A stretch of 64,000 bases of DNA from Serinus canaria (GCF_022539315.1 NC_066315.1:126825374-126889373), one strand, 5' to 3'. Positions 11,368 through 25,363 are shown, counted from the first letter of the stretch. The notes: generated from the sequence alone by a model not told the origin. A program made the numbers and translations.

Positions 11368-14300
11368 GCATGTTAGCTATGGATAGGAGTCACATTTGGG
11401 TTCTGAAGATGTTACACTGGATGTTGAATAGAGAGTAATGTGAACAGTGTCTTGAATCCTGAAGGAGACATTGCTAAGCTGCTGGATGCATCACACAGTG
11501 GGACCTTGCCAGGGAAAACAGGCAGAAGGCTGCTGCATCCCACTGCCAGGCTCTCTGCTGGACCCTGCTCTGCTGGACCTTTATCCCTCATGTGCTCCTC
11601 TCATTTTAAAGTTTCTGAAGCAAGCTGAGGGCAGTTTGTCCAGCTCAGGTAGGCAATGTTTGTACAGAATGGAAGTGAAGGTATGTATAAGTGTCTTAGA
11701 GTGCAGCATGAGGATTTTTTGGGGTTTTTAGGGATGGAAAAACTTCTGGGATAGCACTGAAGGGCTGAGTATGCAGAAAAAGGCAGAACTGATGTAACTT
11801 TATCCATATTGACTTTTGGCTCTGGTTTTCGAAGGGAAACCTCCTCCAAATTTTGCTCAGTTTGCAGCCCAAAAGATGCAGGGAGTAAGGGAAAAATAAA
11901 GCAGTGTGGACACTGGTTCATTTTCTAGCCCTTAATTACTTATCAGCATGGATGTTTTCTATGAAGTTTAGTCTTAGTTAGAATATTTTTTATACTGCAG
12001 TATAAATAATAAATAAATAATAATTAATTTCTTCTTCCTAAATTAAAAATAATCTAGGATACCTTTTTGATTTCAGAAAACTTATGTTTCAGCAACATTA
12101 CTGTCCACTCCCCACTCGGGGTTGCACATGACATGATAGATAACAATGGCCCTGTCCTAAAGATCTCTACATTTAAATATTTTATCTTAAAGACAAAATT
12201 TGAGTGTAAATTGTGTCCTTGGAAGCCTTTGGGTGTTTGAAGCCATTTAGAAAGAACCAAAACCATACAGAACATCTGACAGAAAAAGAATTCCGCAGTG
12301 TAGATTTGTGGAAAGTAATTTTGAAATGTTGGTGTTGCACTGGTGTTTCTTCAGAAAAAAATGTGCAGCACCTCTTATTTTCAGAAGAAAAAGAGAGTAA
12401 GCTGAACACCTGCTAGAATAGAGACAATGCTGTGCTCCTACCCAGTGTAGTCATGGATTGGATGCTGTTGCTGTGCCATAGAGCAAGCAGGGAATGCACT
12501 CACTAGATCAATCAGATTGCTCTCTTTGGTATTGTTTACAATAATTGTTAATTAGTTTCCTAGGATAGTACCTCATTTGCGGTCAAAATAAAATGTACAC
12601 CAGATGGAGAGAAAATGAATTCCAAAGCTGTAATCTATTCATATACATAATTATTCCTTGGAACTCTAATGGTGGTGGTTTTGGCTGTTTAAACTCCAGC
12701 AACAGATAGATCAAGCAGATGACATTGCTTAAACATTATTCAGGATTTTATTGGATAAACCATAAACAATTGATTTATGATTGCTTTTTGACTGGCTTCT
12801 TTCATGTGTTTTAATTTGATATTGTGATTAACAATTTTTCATTGAGAGACTTTGAGTTTAAATTTTAAAGTTGCAGAAAATATTTGGATGTGCCTAAAGT
12901 GTTATTTCTAATATGTTTCAGCATTTTTGCTCTAGGTCCTGCCTTTCCTTAGTTTTGAAATTGGCTATTAAGATGTGATGTATGGATGTCTTGATTTAGA
13001 AACAAATACATTCTTAAATATGAAGATAAAATACTAAGTTTGGAATGTTTGTAGATTTTGTGTTGGTTTTTTTCTGGAACAACTTTAAACTTAAAGAATC
13101 TCTTAGAACTTCATGGAAAATAGTAAGAAAGAATGAATTACTTTATCTTTAGAAATGATATATTTATATTCTGCCCATGTTTTTATTCCTGTGGGCCATT
13201 TCATTTGGAATAAAGGTTATTGTTGCTTTCTTTTATGCTAAGAATCTGATCATTCATGTCATTTCTTTCTCCCCTAAAATTAGAGGGTTTTGTTATTTCT
13301 CACTCTTTTGAAAGAATAGTGTTGCTATAAAGACAAAACTGATTCAGGAAACATATTCCTAAGTATGTAATTAGTAAGTAATTTCAATGGGAATCTCAGT
13401 GTGCTTGAATTTAAGGATGTGCTTAGTAAGCTTCTTCAACTAATCCAAATTTACTAATTTTGAAATAATTCTACTATGTCTATTACTTCTATAGTAAGTA
13501 ACTTTAAGGATAAGTAAGTCAAAGTTCCATAAAGTGGTGCAGATTTTTTTTCCCTATGCGGATATTTTTTGTGCTTAGAATAAAGGATTGCTGGAATGCA
13601 AACATTTTTGGAGACTTTTGGCTCTGTGGTGGGGCCTTTGGGGACTTTGGGCTTGATCTTTTTGCTTTGAACAATAAAACTGGCTGAGAGATGAACTTTT
13701 ATACTGCTGTACAAACTGTGAGAGGTATCTTGGCTATGCTCTAAATATTCTGTCACCTTCCTGAATCTGAACATTTCAGTTAGAGGGTGTTTAAAGAACA
13801 CTTGATTCCATTTTGGTTTTTATGTAGAATAAAAATGTAAAAATGACAAAGTAAATTCATATCTCTGTCCCATTAAGATGATGTTAAGAAGGCCATAGCT
13901 GGTGCCCAAATATGGAGGTGACAAAACCAGAAGCTGATCAGGGGACTTTATTTGAGCTTTGCTTTTAAAGATCTTTAAAAATCAACAATTTATGTGCGAT
14001 CAGATTGTACTCCCAAATAAAGAAGATCAGACCATTTTCATAACTGTCTAAAACTATAACATTAAACATTATATAAAACACAATTATTTAAAATATGTAA
14101 AGAGATCCTGTGAAGGCTTTCTTTTTGACATTCACCTAATTTATGTAATGTATATGATGCTTTTCTGTTGGGTATGGGATAAATCAAAATCCATCTAGGA
14201 CAAGAGAAAAGCATATTACTGAAGTTTGTACAGTACTGTCACAGAGCAAATATTCTCATGGGCACTGGCACAATGTCTTGGCTGTGTAAGAAGACATCCA

Positions 14301-17300
14301 CACATACAGGTTAAACATTTAGAAACCTTGGGAAAGCAGATGCACATAGATAATTCTGTAGAACATTAAAAATTATCTATAATTTATGTAAAAAAATTGT
14401 TCTGTTCAAGTTTTATTGCTAAATGTGCGCATCTAATTTGAACGTGTAACGTAATTTCTACGCTGAAATATTTGTTCTGTTTTCTTTTCCAAAAGCAGTT
14501 TCATTAGAGCATGAAGTTTCACAGTGTTTCCTGTGTGATATTATATGGACATTGGTTTAAGTTGTTGACTTTTTAAATAACACAATTTACAAATACATGT
14601 AGAAATGAATTTGGCAACATCAAAGTGGTAGATATGAATTATACTGGCAGATGGAGTAAGTCTTTGGTGGCAGACAGGGGCCTCATTTATCAGCCCCTGG
14701 GATCTAGCATGGCTTGTGGCAGCAGAAGGCCAAAGAAGAGCTGTAAAATGGAATCATGGTGCAGGAAAGTGGGTGCTGTCTCTAACAGCTGCCCAAACCT
14801 TTGGGCTCCAGTGTAGGTTCTCATCACTCCTTTGTAGTTCTTTCCAGTTTGTGTAAAGGATGGTCATGAGACATCTCATTACTTTAGCTTCTCATCAGCT
14901 GCTGAGTAGCATTTCTTCCATTTGTGGATGGACAGAAAGTGTCTGAAATGTAAGAGAGGATCATGCACAGAGCTCCCCTGTCCATGGACACCAAAATGAG
15001 AGTTGTACATGACAAAATTGTGTCAGTACAGAGAGGTGAAATTAGTCTTGTTTCTCATTCAAAATGCATAAGTGAGCCTGCCAGATATCTTTGAAGTCTG
15101 GAAAGGCCTGAAAAGTCTCTCTGAGTTAATCAAAGTTACTCCCTCTCGTTCTGGTAACTAAGTTTTCTGTAGAAATTGTCCTGAGATGTGTTTTTAAGCA
15201 AGTTGGGTTTTTTTTTTTAATTACTGTATCTTGAAGGAAGTTTCCCCTCTCTCCAGTAAAATGCTACTACAATTTCAGCTGTGGCAAAATTAACTCTAAT
15301 TATAGTTTGAAACAACAAATCTATGCTATATATGCCTTATTTTATGCAGGATTCTGCCCAATGTCTAACTTACAAATATTGCACAATTCTGAATGAGGGA
15401 AGTAATTCTAAACTGGGAAAGTGTGAAACTGATCAGTGATTAAGAAACCCCCAGTGAATAATTGCATCAATGCATTTGAGCACATGGGAACACGTTTTAA
15501 CAGGATGGAAAGGAAATGCTTGGATGGAATATGGGAGTCAGAACAAAGAAATCTTGCATAAAAGGAGGAAAATTATTTGTAAACCAGCGTAAGAGAGGAC
15601 AAAGGCAACACAAGAGCTAAAAAGTCTAAATTTTAGAAGTAGCAATGGAAAAGGAAATATGAGGGGGAAGTAAAAAAAATGGTTTGTCATTTGCAAAGAT
15701 CAGGAACTAAACTAAAGCAACTGCTAAGCACCTGACTCAGCAAACTATCCAGCCATATGCTCAAGTGCATTTTTACTTAACAAAGCACTCCACAGTCAAT
15801 TAAGCAATCACTGGGGTCAGGAGGAATCTTTCCATAGCAGCTATGAGAATTTAATCTCTTATATTTTATTCCTTTTTAATTTAGTAACATGTAGGTTTTG
15901 TGCTCCCATTGTTTATGGGATTAGATAAAATGAGGCTGAGACAACAAAGATTTTTATAGTTTCTATACAAAATTCTAAATGCATGTATAATGAAAAGCAC
16001 CCTCTTTCTCTTTACTTTAGAAAAGGTATTTGAAAAATTTGCATCAATCACTGGGTTTCTGCTTTGGAAATATGTCTTAAAAAACAGGGTTTGAAGGATG
16101 TAGGAGAGAAAACTGGTATGAAATTACCTCAGTTGTCTGTACTCCCTCTCCATAACAAGGAAGAGTGTTAACTTTATAAGATTTGGAGCTATCTAGGACA
16201 AATATTGATTATTTTGGAAAGTGTAGAGTTCTGCATCAGTTGTTCAGTAGCAGTGGTGTATTTCTCTTGCCCTGATGAGCATCCCTGCTCCCTGAGAGTG
16301 CCCAGAAGGGTCTGTGCCAGCCCTCTTTATCAGCTGTCCTCCACCTTCTAGTTGGTGCCATGTTCATATTCCTAGGAAAAGCAATTACTATGTTGTGTGA
16401 TGTAGACAATTGCTTAGAGATCCAGAAAAGGGATCATGTTCAGAACCTTGAGATATTTACTGAGACTACCTAATTTACTATTATCTGTTGTTAAATTGTC
16501 TAAACAGCTGATAATTAAAAAAGCACATAACTACTGCCTCTTCTTCATCAATGAGGTCATTAGCAATCACATCAGAAGAGGAAAAGAATATGTCTTAATT
16601 AGCATGAGGCAGAACTATAAAGACAGAATGCATTGTCCAAGGTCACCTAGAAGAGATTTTTTTTGTTGTAAATATAATTAGAACAAATTGTCCAAGTCAT
16701 AGAGTCGAGTACATGCAAGCATGATCATACATGGAATTAGTTTTTAAAAGAATCAATTGCTTAAAATAGCATAAAATGATGTTGCATAAAATAAGCAAGT
16801 AGAAGCATTTTCTTCTCAATTCTGTAATATTATGCAAATTAAAATGGACTGTGAATTGAGATTTGGGGACTATGGAGCTGAGTAATGGGCATTTTGAATA
16901 AAATATATGATGGCAATATATGATTGAGCAATCTCTCTTTTTTCTTTTTTTTAGTTCATGTTAATGGATTCTTAAGCACCTGGCATGTGAGTCACAGTGT
17001 TCTCAGCTATCCAGTACCAGTGGGTTGTTTTTGTTCCTACACTTTGGAAGAAATTGCTGAAGGGGCAGCAACGTTCCTGATTTCAGGGCACTTGGCAAGT
17101 ATACTGGGAGATTTTGTTTGAATTATTTGTATACTTTTGAAATTTGGAATTATTGCATTTTTATAATCTATGGATGCATGTATGGGAAAGTTTAAAATGC
17201 ATTCTTTCAAACTGAAGTATTTTGTGTGTGTCTAGTCACTAAGTCTCAGGCAAGGATGAGGATTTTTATTGAAGTAAGCAAGATAGTTCAGTGCAGCTGT

Positions 17301-18439
17301 TTGTTGTGTGACTTTTCTGAGGCTACTGTCTTGTAGTAGTGAAATCATTTAGAAAACTAATGTTCTTATGTCTCTGTATATAACTGGTAAAAGCTGATGT
17401 TACAATTTGGATTATTATTAGTACAGATCTTTTTGTCTACTCTTTAATTTGGCAGCAATGGATTTCCTGCATACTCACTCATGATTATTAATTCAGTGTG
17501 GCAAACAACAGCTTTGGGGAGAAAAATCATTAAAATTGCAAGTTTGAAGAGTAACCTCTTTTTTTATTCAGTATCTACTATGCATTCTTCATGTGAAAGT
17601 TTCTGTTTAGTGTGCAGACTACAAGGTAGTAGTCTCACAAAATATCTTTTCAGATATTTTAAATTACAATGAGGTAAGAAAAGACTGTGTGGATATGTTA
17701 ATACTTTTAGATTATTTCTTTTCAAGAACTGTTTTAGCTTTCTCACATGCTGCACGGAATTTGCTCAGCTGTGATCCTGGAATTCTGTCAGTTTGCTGTC
17801 TCTTGGGGCAGGAAGATATTAGCTACTTAAACATTAAATTTTAATTATTACACTTCATAGGCTTTCCTTTCTGAATGGCTGTACTTTCTGTCATATGTTG
17901 TAAAATCTATTACCACTGTGATTTATATTATGACAGCCTACAGATCTGGAATAATATGCTGATTTATAAATACACTGTTAACTTATTTTCCTCAGTGAGG
18001 TAATTAAGTATCTGTTTCAGCTGGATGAAATTAATTTAATGAGTGAAGTATATGGACACTCTAAAATTGCAGTAATGCTTTCACTGACTGATGTGTCACT
18101 CTAAAATACTTAACACCACACTTTGTTGTAAGAGAGGGTAGGAATGAGGCACTTAGAGGTTTTTGGACAGGGAGAGGAGTGTGATGAGATATTTTATCAA
18201 ATGATGCAAAAGAAAAGATTTCATCTGCTGAAGAGTCTGGAGGCAAGGTATTTCTGATTAACCAGAAAGTGATATCCTCTCTCTTTAGATTGCCAGAACA
18301 AAACCTTAGTATTGAGGAAAGGTTATGTATTATGGGATATTCTGTGATTTAGTATTCATTCCACTGCCATAAGATGATGTAACCCTTTATGGAGAGGGAT
18401 GCAGTGAGGGGGTTAAGCACAAGAACAGTTTGTCCCTCC
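11368..18439. other. Long non-coding intergenic stretch
   Basis: About 7 kb with no gene, RNA or transposon I can support. It is AT-rich, with homopolymer T runs near 15210 and 16930 and an AT-rich (taaa)-like patch at 12000-12025. The open frames (for example 13454-13801 on the minus strand) lack recognisable domains and codon character. An unannotated 5' non-coding exon of SLC26A7 could lie here or farther upstream but cannot be picked out from sequence alone. Confidence 0.5.
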
Positions 18440-18553
18440 TGAGCAATGTCCTGAGCAACTTGATCTGGCTTTGAAGTTATCCATTCACTGAGGAAGTGTT
18501 TGGATGAGATGGCCTTCAGGTGTTCCTCCCCTCTTAAATTATTCTATGCTTCT
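18440..18553 (+). mobile_element. Diverged CR1 LINE 3'-end fragment
   Basis: The order 'ctgagcaacttgatctggc', 'ttggatgagatggccttcagg', 'tgttcctcccctc' and 'attattctatgcttct' follows the CR1 tail in forward orientation. Each segment carries many substitutions. The match rests on motif order more than on identity. Confidence 0.7.
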
Positions 18554-18989
18554 AAGGTTATCTGGAGATTAAGTCCTTCAGGCATGCTTGTTTCATGATA
18601 CTACTTCCCAAGCAGTTCTCTCATGAGACAATCCATGGTAAGTGAGCACCTGAATGTTCTGTGGTTGATGACATTAAGCTCATTCAAGTGAATGGTAACT
18701 TGACAGGCTGCACTTCTTGAACACAGGTCCATTTTGGACCTATCTGCTGTTTGTCTAACTCACAAGACTGTTGCACCTGAATTCCAGGGAAAACAGAACC
18801 CTGTCATGGGAGGTGTTAGGGATACTTTCCTGTCTGACAATCCAGGAGTCACTCAAAGAGTCACAGTCCCATCACCTGGGCAGGGACCAAGGCCCCTTCA
18901 CAGAAGGAGGCCCCACCGACCCCAGGAGTGAAACACAGTGTGTGATTCCCTACACACTCCACACTCACATACCCCAACCAGATTTTCTA

Positions 18990-19180
18990 ACTGGCTCAAC
19001 CCCAGCTTTCCCATATTAGTCTTAGACCTCTGGATCCTTAAAATAATTTAATCATGGTGTAACAGCAGAATAACCTCTTGTGCCGAGAAGTGGAGCCTGA
19101 ATAAAGAACTCCCTGGGGCTTTTATAACCTTACCTTGGGTGTGCAATTGTTTGGGGTCTTCCTGTGGGTTCATTGGCTCC
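18990..19180 (+). mobile_element. Possible retroviral LTR R-U5 remnant
   Basis: A stretch reading 'tgccgagaagtggagcctg', then AATAAA, 'gaactccctggggct', 'ttataaccttacctt' and 'gggtgtgcaattgtttgggg' has the layout of the R and U5 regions of a gammaretrovirus-like LTR: a polyadenylation signal shortly before a CT-rich, then T/G-rich section. I cannot define its ends and see no adjoining retroviral genes, primer-binding site or target-site duplication. It could be unrelated sequence that carries a chance polyadenylation signal. Confidence 0.3.
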
Positions 19181-20584
19181 TGCTGTGTCTCAGGTCACCT
19201 GGCTGGTGCCACAGGTCCCCTGCTCTCTGCAGTTCATGGCCTCTTGCCACCAAGAGCTTGATTTGCACCTGGCACTGCAGCTGTACCCTGAGCTGCCAGC
19301 ACTGACTGTATTCCCCTACTGGAGCTCGGTTTTGCCCTCCAGCTGCACCCTGAGCTGCCTCTGTGCCCCCCAGCCTCTGGTGGGCCAGGTCCCAGCACCA
19401 TCACCCACAGATTAGGTCTCAGACTTGAGAATGGATGTTCTCAAGATGAGCTCAAAGGCTCAGTACGCCCTGCTTTGGGATGAAAGGATGCCCAGAGTGA
19501 GCAGAGGCTTTGACTCTCGTTCTCTGGAGGTGAAGGCTGGAACTGAAACTAGTGAAGATCTGCTTCTGTGGTGTGGTTACTCCATTCCACAGGCTGCTGA
19601 GCACCCACCAGTCGATAAGATATGCAAGAGAAGGGGTCATTTGAGTTTGAATATTTTGGTTTCCTAAGTTGAAAAGTTCTCCTTTATTTTTGTGGCTTAT
19701 AGGCTGGCTTATGCACTCAATAATCAGAAAATCTGGTTTGCTCTCTCTGTTGTAACATTTGGTTAAGTGAAATAATATGAAGAAACCAATGCCTGTGATT
19801 TAAATATTTTTGCAACATGTGTTTTTGATGTTGAAACCTTAAACAGCATTTCTCTTGCACAGACAAATCTCTGCCAAAGGGAAGGGGTTACCACAAAATA
19901 TTTCTGTTAAATGCCAGTGTCTGTGTATATAGATTTATGTATTTTGGCTATAGACATTTTCTCTAGTGTAAGAGATTTCTCCAAGGTAAGAGTCCTTAAA
20001 TCTGTCTCTAGTCCATTCTGTGACAACCCAGTTTAAAAAGAAAAAAAAACCAAAAAACTCTCTTTTACTAATTTGAAGGTAACCTTCAAACAGCTGCTAG
20101 AAACAGCCTTAAAAGGAAATGACAAATTACATTTTTCATAGGAAGTGGACACTATTATGTTTCTTATTGTCATTTTAGATATGCTAAAATTATCTAATAA
20201 AACTTGCTAGTAATTTCTTTTTTTTAAATTTCATGTAAGGCAATTTATTAGCAGACAGCTAATCTCATTGGGATCAGAAGATCTCATCAGGAACAGAGTT
20301 TAAGAGGATTGTTGCACTATGACTTTTTGACTTTTTTTTTCCCCATTTTACACTCCCTTCTCCATTCATTAGGAGTGCTCAGAGCAGACTGATCCTGAGC
20401 ATAGGGAGCTCCCATGGTTCAGTACCTTACTGATCAATCAGCTGACCTCCTGTCTTAAATTTCTGACCAGTAAAAACAATGAAAATCTAGGGAGTAAACC
20501 TTTTTTTGGTGCTACAGGTAACTGATTTTCAACTAACTGTGTTAATAAACTCTACAGTTCATATTATCCGGTTCAAAACCACCA
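19181..20584. other. Non-coding intergenic stretch
   Basis: A GC-richer patch at 19181-19420 has C/T-rich composition but no recognisable product. The rest is AT-rich. A small near-perfect palindrome sits at 20072-20090 (9-bp arms around one base). No gene was recognised. Confidence 0.5.
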
Positions 20585-20815
20585 TGTCACGGCACAGCAT
20601 CTGATGGGAACAGCGCTCCGCGTCCCGCAACAGCCAAAGGGAAATTCCAGGCCAAACCACTCGATGTCAGTGTTGCTTCACCGAGTTTTGCCTAGCACAG
20701 CATCCTTAAAAGAGCTGAAAAGTTCATTTACAGAAATGTTTAAGTAGAGCCCAAGCCTTTTGAGCCATGTCTGGCTTCTGTCTTGCCTCGGTGTTAACGT
20801 CCCCACCGTCTCGTA
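20585..20815. other. Local CpG-rich patch
   Basis: This 230-bp stretch has roughly a dozen CpG dinucleotides, including the close group 'agcgctccgcgtcccgcaac' near 20612-20631, while the surrounding kilobases have very few. No open frame of interest and no recognised repeat explains it. It may be a small regulatory element, an alternative first exon or a recently inserted unrecognised repeat. The function is inference only. Confidence 0.35.
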
Positions 20816-21957
20816 AATTATCTGTATGATGAGGGGATGGAGATTATAGCTTTCTGTGTTTTGTAAGGGTGAGAATCATATCTTTGTCAGTTTAGGTCCA
20901 CAATCAAGTAATTGGTGACTGAAATCAGTGCTTTTGAAGTTAATTATTACTGAAAATGCATTGCATCCAAGTGTGGGAGATAAATTGGCAAGCTTTGGAG
21001 TTTCTGGATTTTGTCTGGCTTTGATACAGCAGAATTTCAGAGGGGCAAGTTATTTAACTATCAGTAATAAATGATTTACATACTTACACATATGCTTCTT
21101 CTCTGCCTAGTGTTGTGGTTTAAGCCAGGTTTATGTAATACTTGTGGTTGGTAACCTACTTTTTTACAAATTCTCAAAATTCAGGAATGCTGTTTTGATC
21201 AGTATGGATTTCTATCACTGTTTTTGTGTTGTTGCATTTGTCAGCACTCTAAATTCTAGTAGGTTGTATTATATTCCCCTGTGCTATGTTCTGCAATATA
21301 TGAACTGCACACTTTGGTCTCTCTAAATTAGTTCCTATCACCCTCTTTTTAAGATTTGACTTTCATTCCTATCCAGTTGTGCTTTGTCAAAATACTTTAC
21401 ATTTTTCATAGGAAAAATTTGTCTAGGAATTTTAGCCATAGTTGCTAAAGACACAAGCTTTATGTGACCAAGATTTTTGCCTGTCTTATTTACCTAAGTC
21501 TTTCATTTAGTATCATTTTAATTCTTTAGCCATACTTAACTTATTTGACAGAAACAGAGCAGTACCAAAACTGAGTCCATGAAAATTTTTGGTCAAGATA
21601 GAGGACAAGGATAAACAGCAATTAGTTCTGCACAGAATAAAAAGGTGAGGAAAGCTCAATCATTATGTATTCATTATATGCCAAGATCTAAATATTAAGA
21701 TCTGATATGTTTTTGCCAGTGGCCAGCCAGAAGGTGAGTGTAGTTTTGGATTAATGATAGCATGTACTTCCCTTTACCTAATGATGGTGGAAGGGAGGAC
21801 TTCAGGAAGTGAGTTGGGTGCTCTGGATATTCTTGAGGGGAAAAAATTATGCCCAGCAGCAGAAGCACAGGTTTAGTTAGTTCACACTGGTTGGATGCTG
21901 GATGTTTGCAGATATTGATTTCCTGCCTGAGAAAAGTTACAAAGATCAAGTCACACT
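20816..21957. other. Non-coding intergenic stretch
   Basis: AT-rich sequence without recognisable genes or long repeats. A short 'tgttgtggtttaagcc' near 21112 resembles the end of a reversed avian LTR but nothing around it extends the match. Confidence 0.55.
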
Positions 21958-22108
21958 GCAGAGTCACAGTGGTTAAGGCTGGAAGGGAGCACAGTGGGTC
22001 ATCTGGTCCAACCCCCCTGCCCCAGCAGGGCCATCCCAAAGCACAAGGCACAGCATTTTGTCCAGGTGGTTCTTGAGTATCTCCAGTGAAGGAGACTCCA
22101 CGTGTTCC
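21958..22108 (-). mobile_element. CR1 LINE fragment, reverse orientation
   Basis: The block carries 'cagagtcacagtggttaagg', 'ctggaagggag', 'catctggtccaacccccctg', 'ccccagcagggccatcc', 'ttgagtatctccagtgaagg' and 'agactccacgtg'. This is the reverse complement of a CR1 3' region in the right order, truncated on its 5' side. The 141-codon minus-strand open frame over this area is a shadow of the repeat. Confidence 0.9.
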
Positions 22109-25100
22109 ATTTTTTTCCATCTATGCCTGTCTGAGGTGTGAACAACTTCATTTAAGTTCTAGGAGTGTATGTGCACATAACTATGGTTTTTGAACTTGCC
22201 TGCCAGTTTATGTGAAGTCTAAATGCAGTTCTCATGCAAGAATCCAAAGATTTCCTACAAAATCTGCTTCCATGTGAACAGGGGTTTAGGGCTTCTCTGT
22301 CAGAATTTGCCAGAAATTTTTTCTTTTGAGGTCTAAATTGGAGTAAGGTGTCAGATTATTATTTTTTTAATCCCTTGAGGCCAGAGCTAGAGAATCAAAC
22401 CCACTTTCTTCATATATCCACCGTGTATGTAAACTTCCCATGTATGTAAATGTTAGAGGAACTGAGGTTACCCCATTTATTTTTGGAACCTGTTGCAAAT
22501 CAGGTTTTAAAAGCCCACCATAGCTGATCTATGATGCAATAAATATCTCCTTCTATATACTACTTGTATTCTAATTTTTGACTTACAATAATTATCTTTT
22601 TAGCATTGTACATTAAAATTCTGCTAGAATTAAATTTTTATGCATTTCCAGAACAAACAACTATGTAATCACTTTGCAGATAGCTTTTACTTGTATGAGA
22701 TTATCAAAAAAGCTAATTGTGAAGCATCTAATATTACAAAGTATGCATGAACACACTGACTTAAATGCACAAAACTGAAGGTTTCTCATGCTTATCCTTT
22801 GGTGTTCCAGAAAATGAAGTTTTATTTACTTGTTTCAGAGCAAGAGAGAGTCTCATAATCCTGATAGCTCAGGTACATCATGAAACAATTCAACCTATGG
22901 AAAGCCTGCATGGTCTGGGAGTGTATAGACTAAAGCTTTATAACTAATGAAAATGAGCTGATGGGGAAAAGTTTAAGCATTGTGTCTGTGATACAATGTG
23001 TTTCCATTAGGATACTGGAGTGTTCCAGGAAAGTGGAGGGAATTTTATGTTTCTTTAAGATTCAAAGGTTGTAATATTTTGTAGGGAGGTACAGGCTTGT
23101 TATGCATACCTGTACATCAGTTTTCCCTTAAAAATGTTGGTTTCTTTGCAGGTTTGTAACTGGAATGTTGTTTTGCGTCATAGGTAACTAGGAGTATTTA
23201 TTATTTCAGAGTTACAATGAGGAATGTATTTCAACAGTGATAGCATTGTCAACTTCAGGTTTATGGATAATGCAGTTTTTTACTTATAAAAATAACTGTT
23301 GGGGTTAAACAAAGTTTCCACAAAAATTCTACAACAGCTGTAGGATGTTTGCACTTATGCATGCACACACTTAGAGAGAGATACCATCCTTGGTTGTTGA
23401 TAGTGGAAATCCTAGGTGTTCAGATACTAATCTGGGATTGATGAAAACTCACCCAGTTTAAATGACTCTGCAATTAGGAGGTGGGAAAATCTCAGTTACA
23501 GACTTTTTCAAACATTGACAGCATTTTGGTGGAAGAACTTTGAGGACTGGAGAATATGTTCATGTGTGTTTAGCCATGGTTCTTTGCTTTCCCACTGTGG
23601 GTTTTTTTTGTGTTTCAGAATATTCAGAGCTTCTAGCAAACAATGAAAAAAAAAAAAGAGGCTAGGCTTTTTACACAAGTACCTATATTTGGGAATGGCT
23701 TTGCACATGCATATTGAAGTATAGAAATGCATTTTGATTTTTATTTTGTGGTAAACACTGTTACAGTTAGAGGTACTGAACATTTCATCAAAACTAAGCA
23801 GCACCTGACTGCTGAGTTGCTCTCACTGTGGCTGTGAGGATTCCTGTCCACTTCTGATTGCTGAAAGAAGGAAAAGATTTGTGTTGTGAAAACTCGGCAG
23901 ACATAAGTGCCTCAATTATGAAATCCTTGAACTGCACTTTCAGGTTAAAAAAAAACACCAAAGAAAACAAAAAACACAAACCACAAAAAGAATAAATGAA
24001 AAGAACTGATGCTTAGAGGTTTATTCTAATGAACAGAAGTAAGATTACCTGTCTTTAAAAAGAGTATGTTAATGGGTGGGCAGGGCAAAGAATAAGGATG
24101 GCAGGAATAGGTAAAAGCAAGGGTCTGTCTCAAGCTAAGAAACTCTCTCTTTTTTTTTTCCTTTTATCTTTGCAATGCTATGGGACAGTTGTGGACATCA
24201 ACTGAATGTCACTCAGTACCTGTTGCATTTGGAAGCAGTCTCATTTTTCTAAAATTATTTTGGATTGAAAATGTTTTAGGTTTGGTTGTTTTGTGGGTTT
24301 TTTTGCCTTAATCTAAACAATAAAATGTAAATTAATTTCTATTTTTAAAAAAGGAAATATTAAAAAACCTTTATTGCTTACTACGGAACAGTGATTGGGA
24401 AGACACTTCAGGCATATAATGGATTTTGTATTTCAACTTAAATTTCTTTGTCATCCAGAGATACAGAAAACTTAGAGGAAAGCTTACTGTGTCCTTGCTC
24501 CATTTCAGTCAAGGCATTTAAATGCCTGAACATTTAAAGCTCTTCTATGTCCTTATCACTTTGTGTCTGAGCACTTTGTATTGTACCCAAGGTGCATGAC
24601 ATTATTACAAGAACAAATGTAACTGGGTGAACTGTGTGTGCTGAGAGAGCCTTTGCTGAGTGGACAGCCAAGAGCAGAAAGGACTGGCTTTGAACAAGAA
24701 TGATTGTCACAAGAATATTTGGCACTGCCCATGTGAAGCCAGTACCTTGCAGTCCCTCCCTGCACTTTGAGCTTGTTACTCTGCAGTTTGAGGTTTCAGC
24801 CTACAGAGAGATCCTGTGCATGATTCTGGTAGGACTTATTGCTACCTGATGTTCTGCATTTGCTACATAAATAAGGTTTTTGTGTCATTTAGAAGACAAA
24901 ATGCTGATGGAGGAAGACAAGCCTTCTAGCACGAGCTTTACTGAGGTCTTAATGCCTCCTGCCTGCGGCCAGAAAAGCTCCCCCAGGAGGGACAAGGCTG
25001 CTCTCCCGGGCTTGGCAGGGAGATGCCTGCTCTGCTGGGCACTTCTTGCTCAGATTAGCATAGCCCAGCCTATATCACACACACACCCAGTAATACCTCA

Positions 25101-25363
25101 TTTTGCCACTGGATTGAGGCCAGAAGCACAAGCATTACAGGGATATAAAGCGGGAAGTTACTGGAAAGAATCGCAAACTAACGTGAGGGTAGACCAAATT
25201 TTTGCAAACAGCAGAAAATGGGAACTTTGCTGTAGACAGTTCTTGCATTTAATGTAGCTGTTTATATGACTGAAGCACTTAATAAGTGTTTTCATTGAGT
25301 ATAGTTACAGAACAGCTGCAGACATCTTAAGTGCTTCTGTTTATGTTTTTTTTTTCTTTGTAG
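22109..25363. other. Region upstream of the first recognised SLC26A7 exon
   Basis: This would contain the proximal promoter if the exon at 25364 were the first. However, that exon starts directly after a strong acceptor (long T run, then TAG), so transcription probably begins at an unseen exon farther upstream. There is no TATA box with a clear start site and no CpG island. An A-rich tract lies at 23946-23998. A 125-codon open frame (24880-25257) has no recognisable domain and is probably chance. Confidence 0.5.

Noticed and set aside
21112..21130. Short LTR-end-like sequence 'tgttgtggtttaagcc'
   Set aside because: The match to avian LTR ends does not extend beyond about 16 bases.
21695..22120. 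141-codon minus-strand open frame
   Set aside because: Overlaps the reversed CR1 at 21958-22108. It is a repeat shadow.
24880..25257. 125-codon open frame just before the first SLC26A7 coding exon
   Set aside because: No known domain, no Met at its start, no link in frame to the SLC26A7 start and a stop before the exon. It could be part of an unseen 5' UTR exon, but I cannot support coding.
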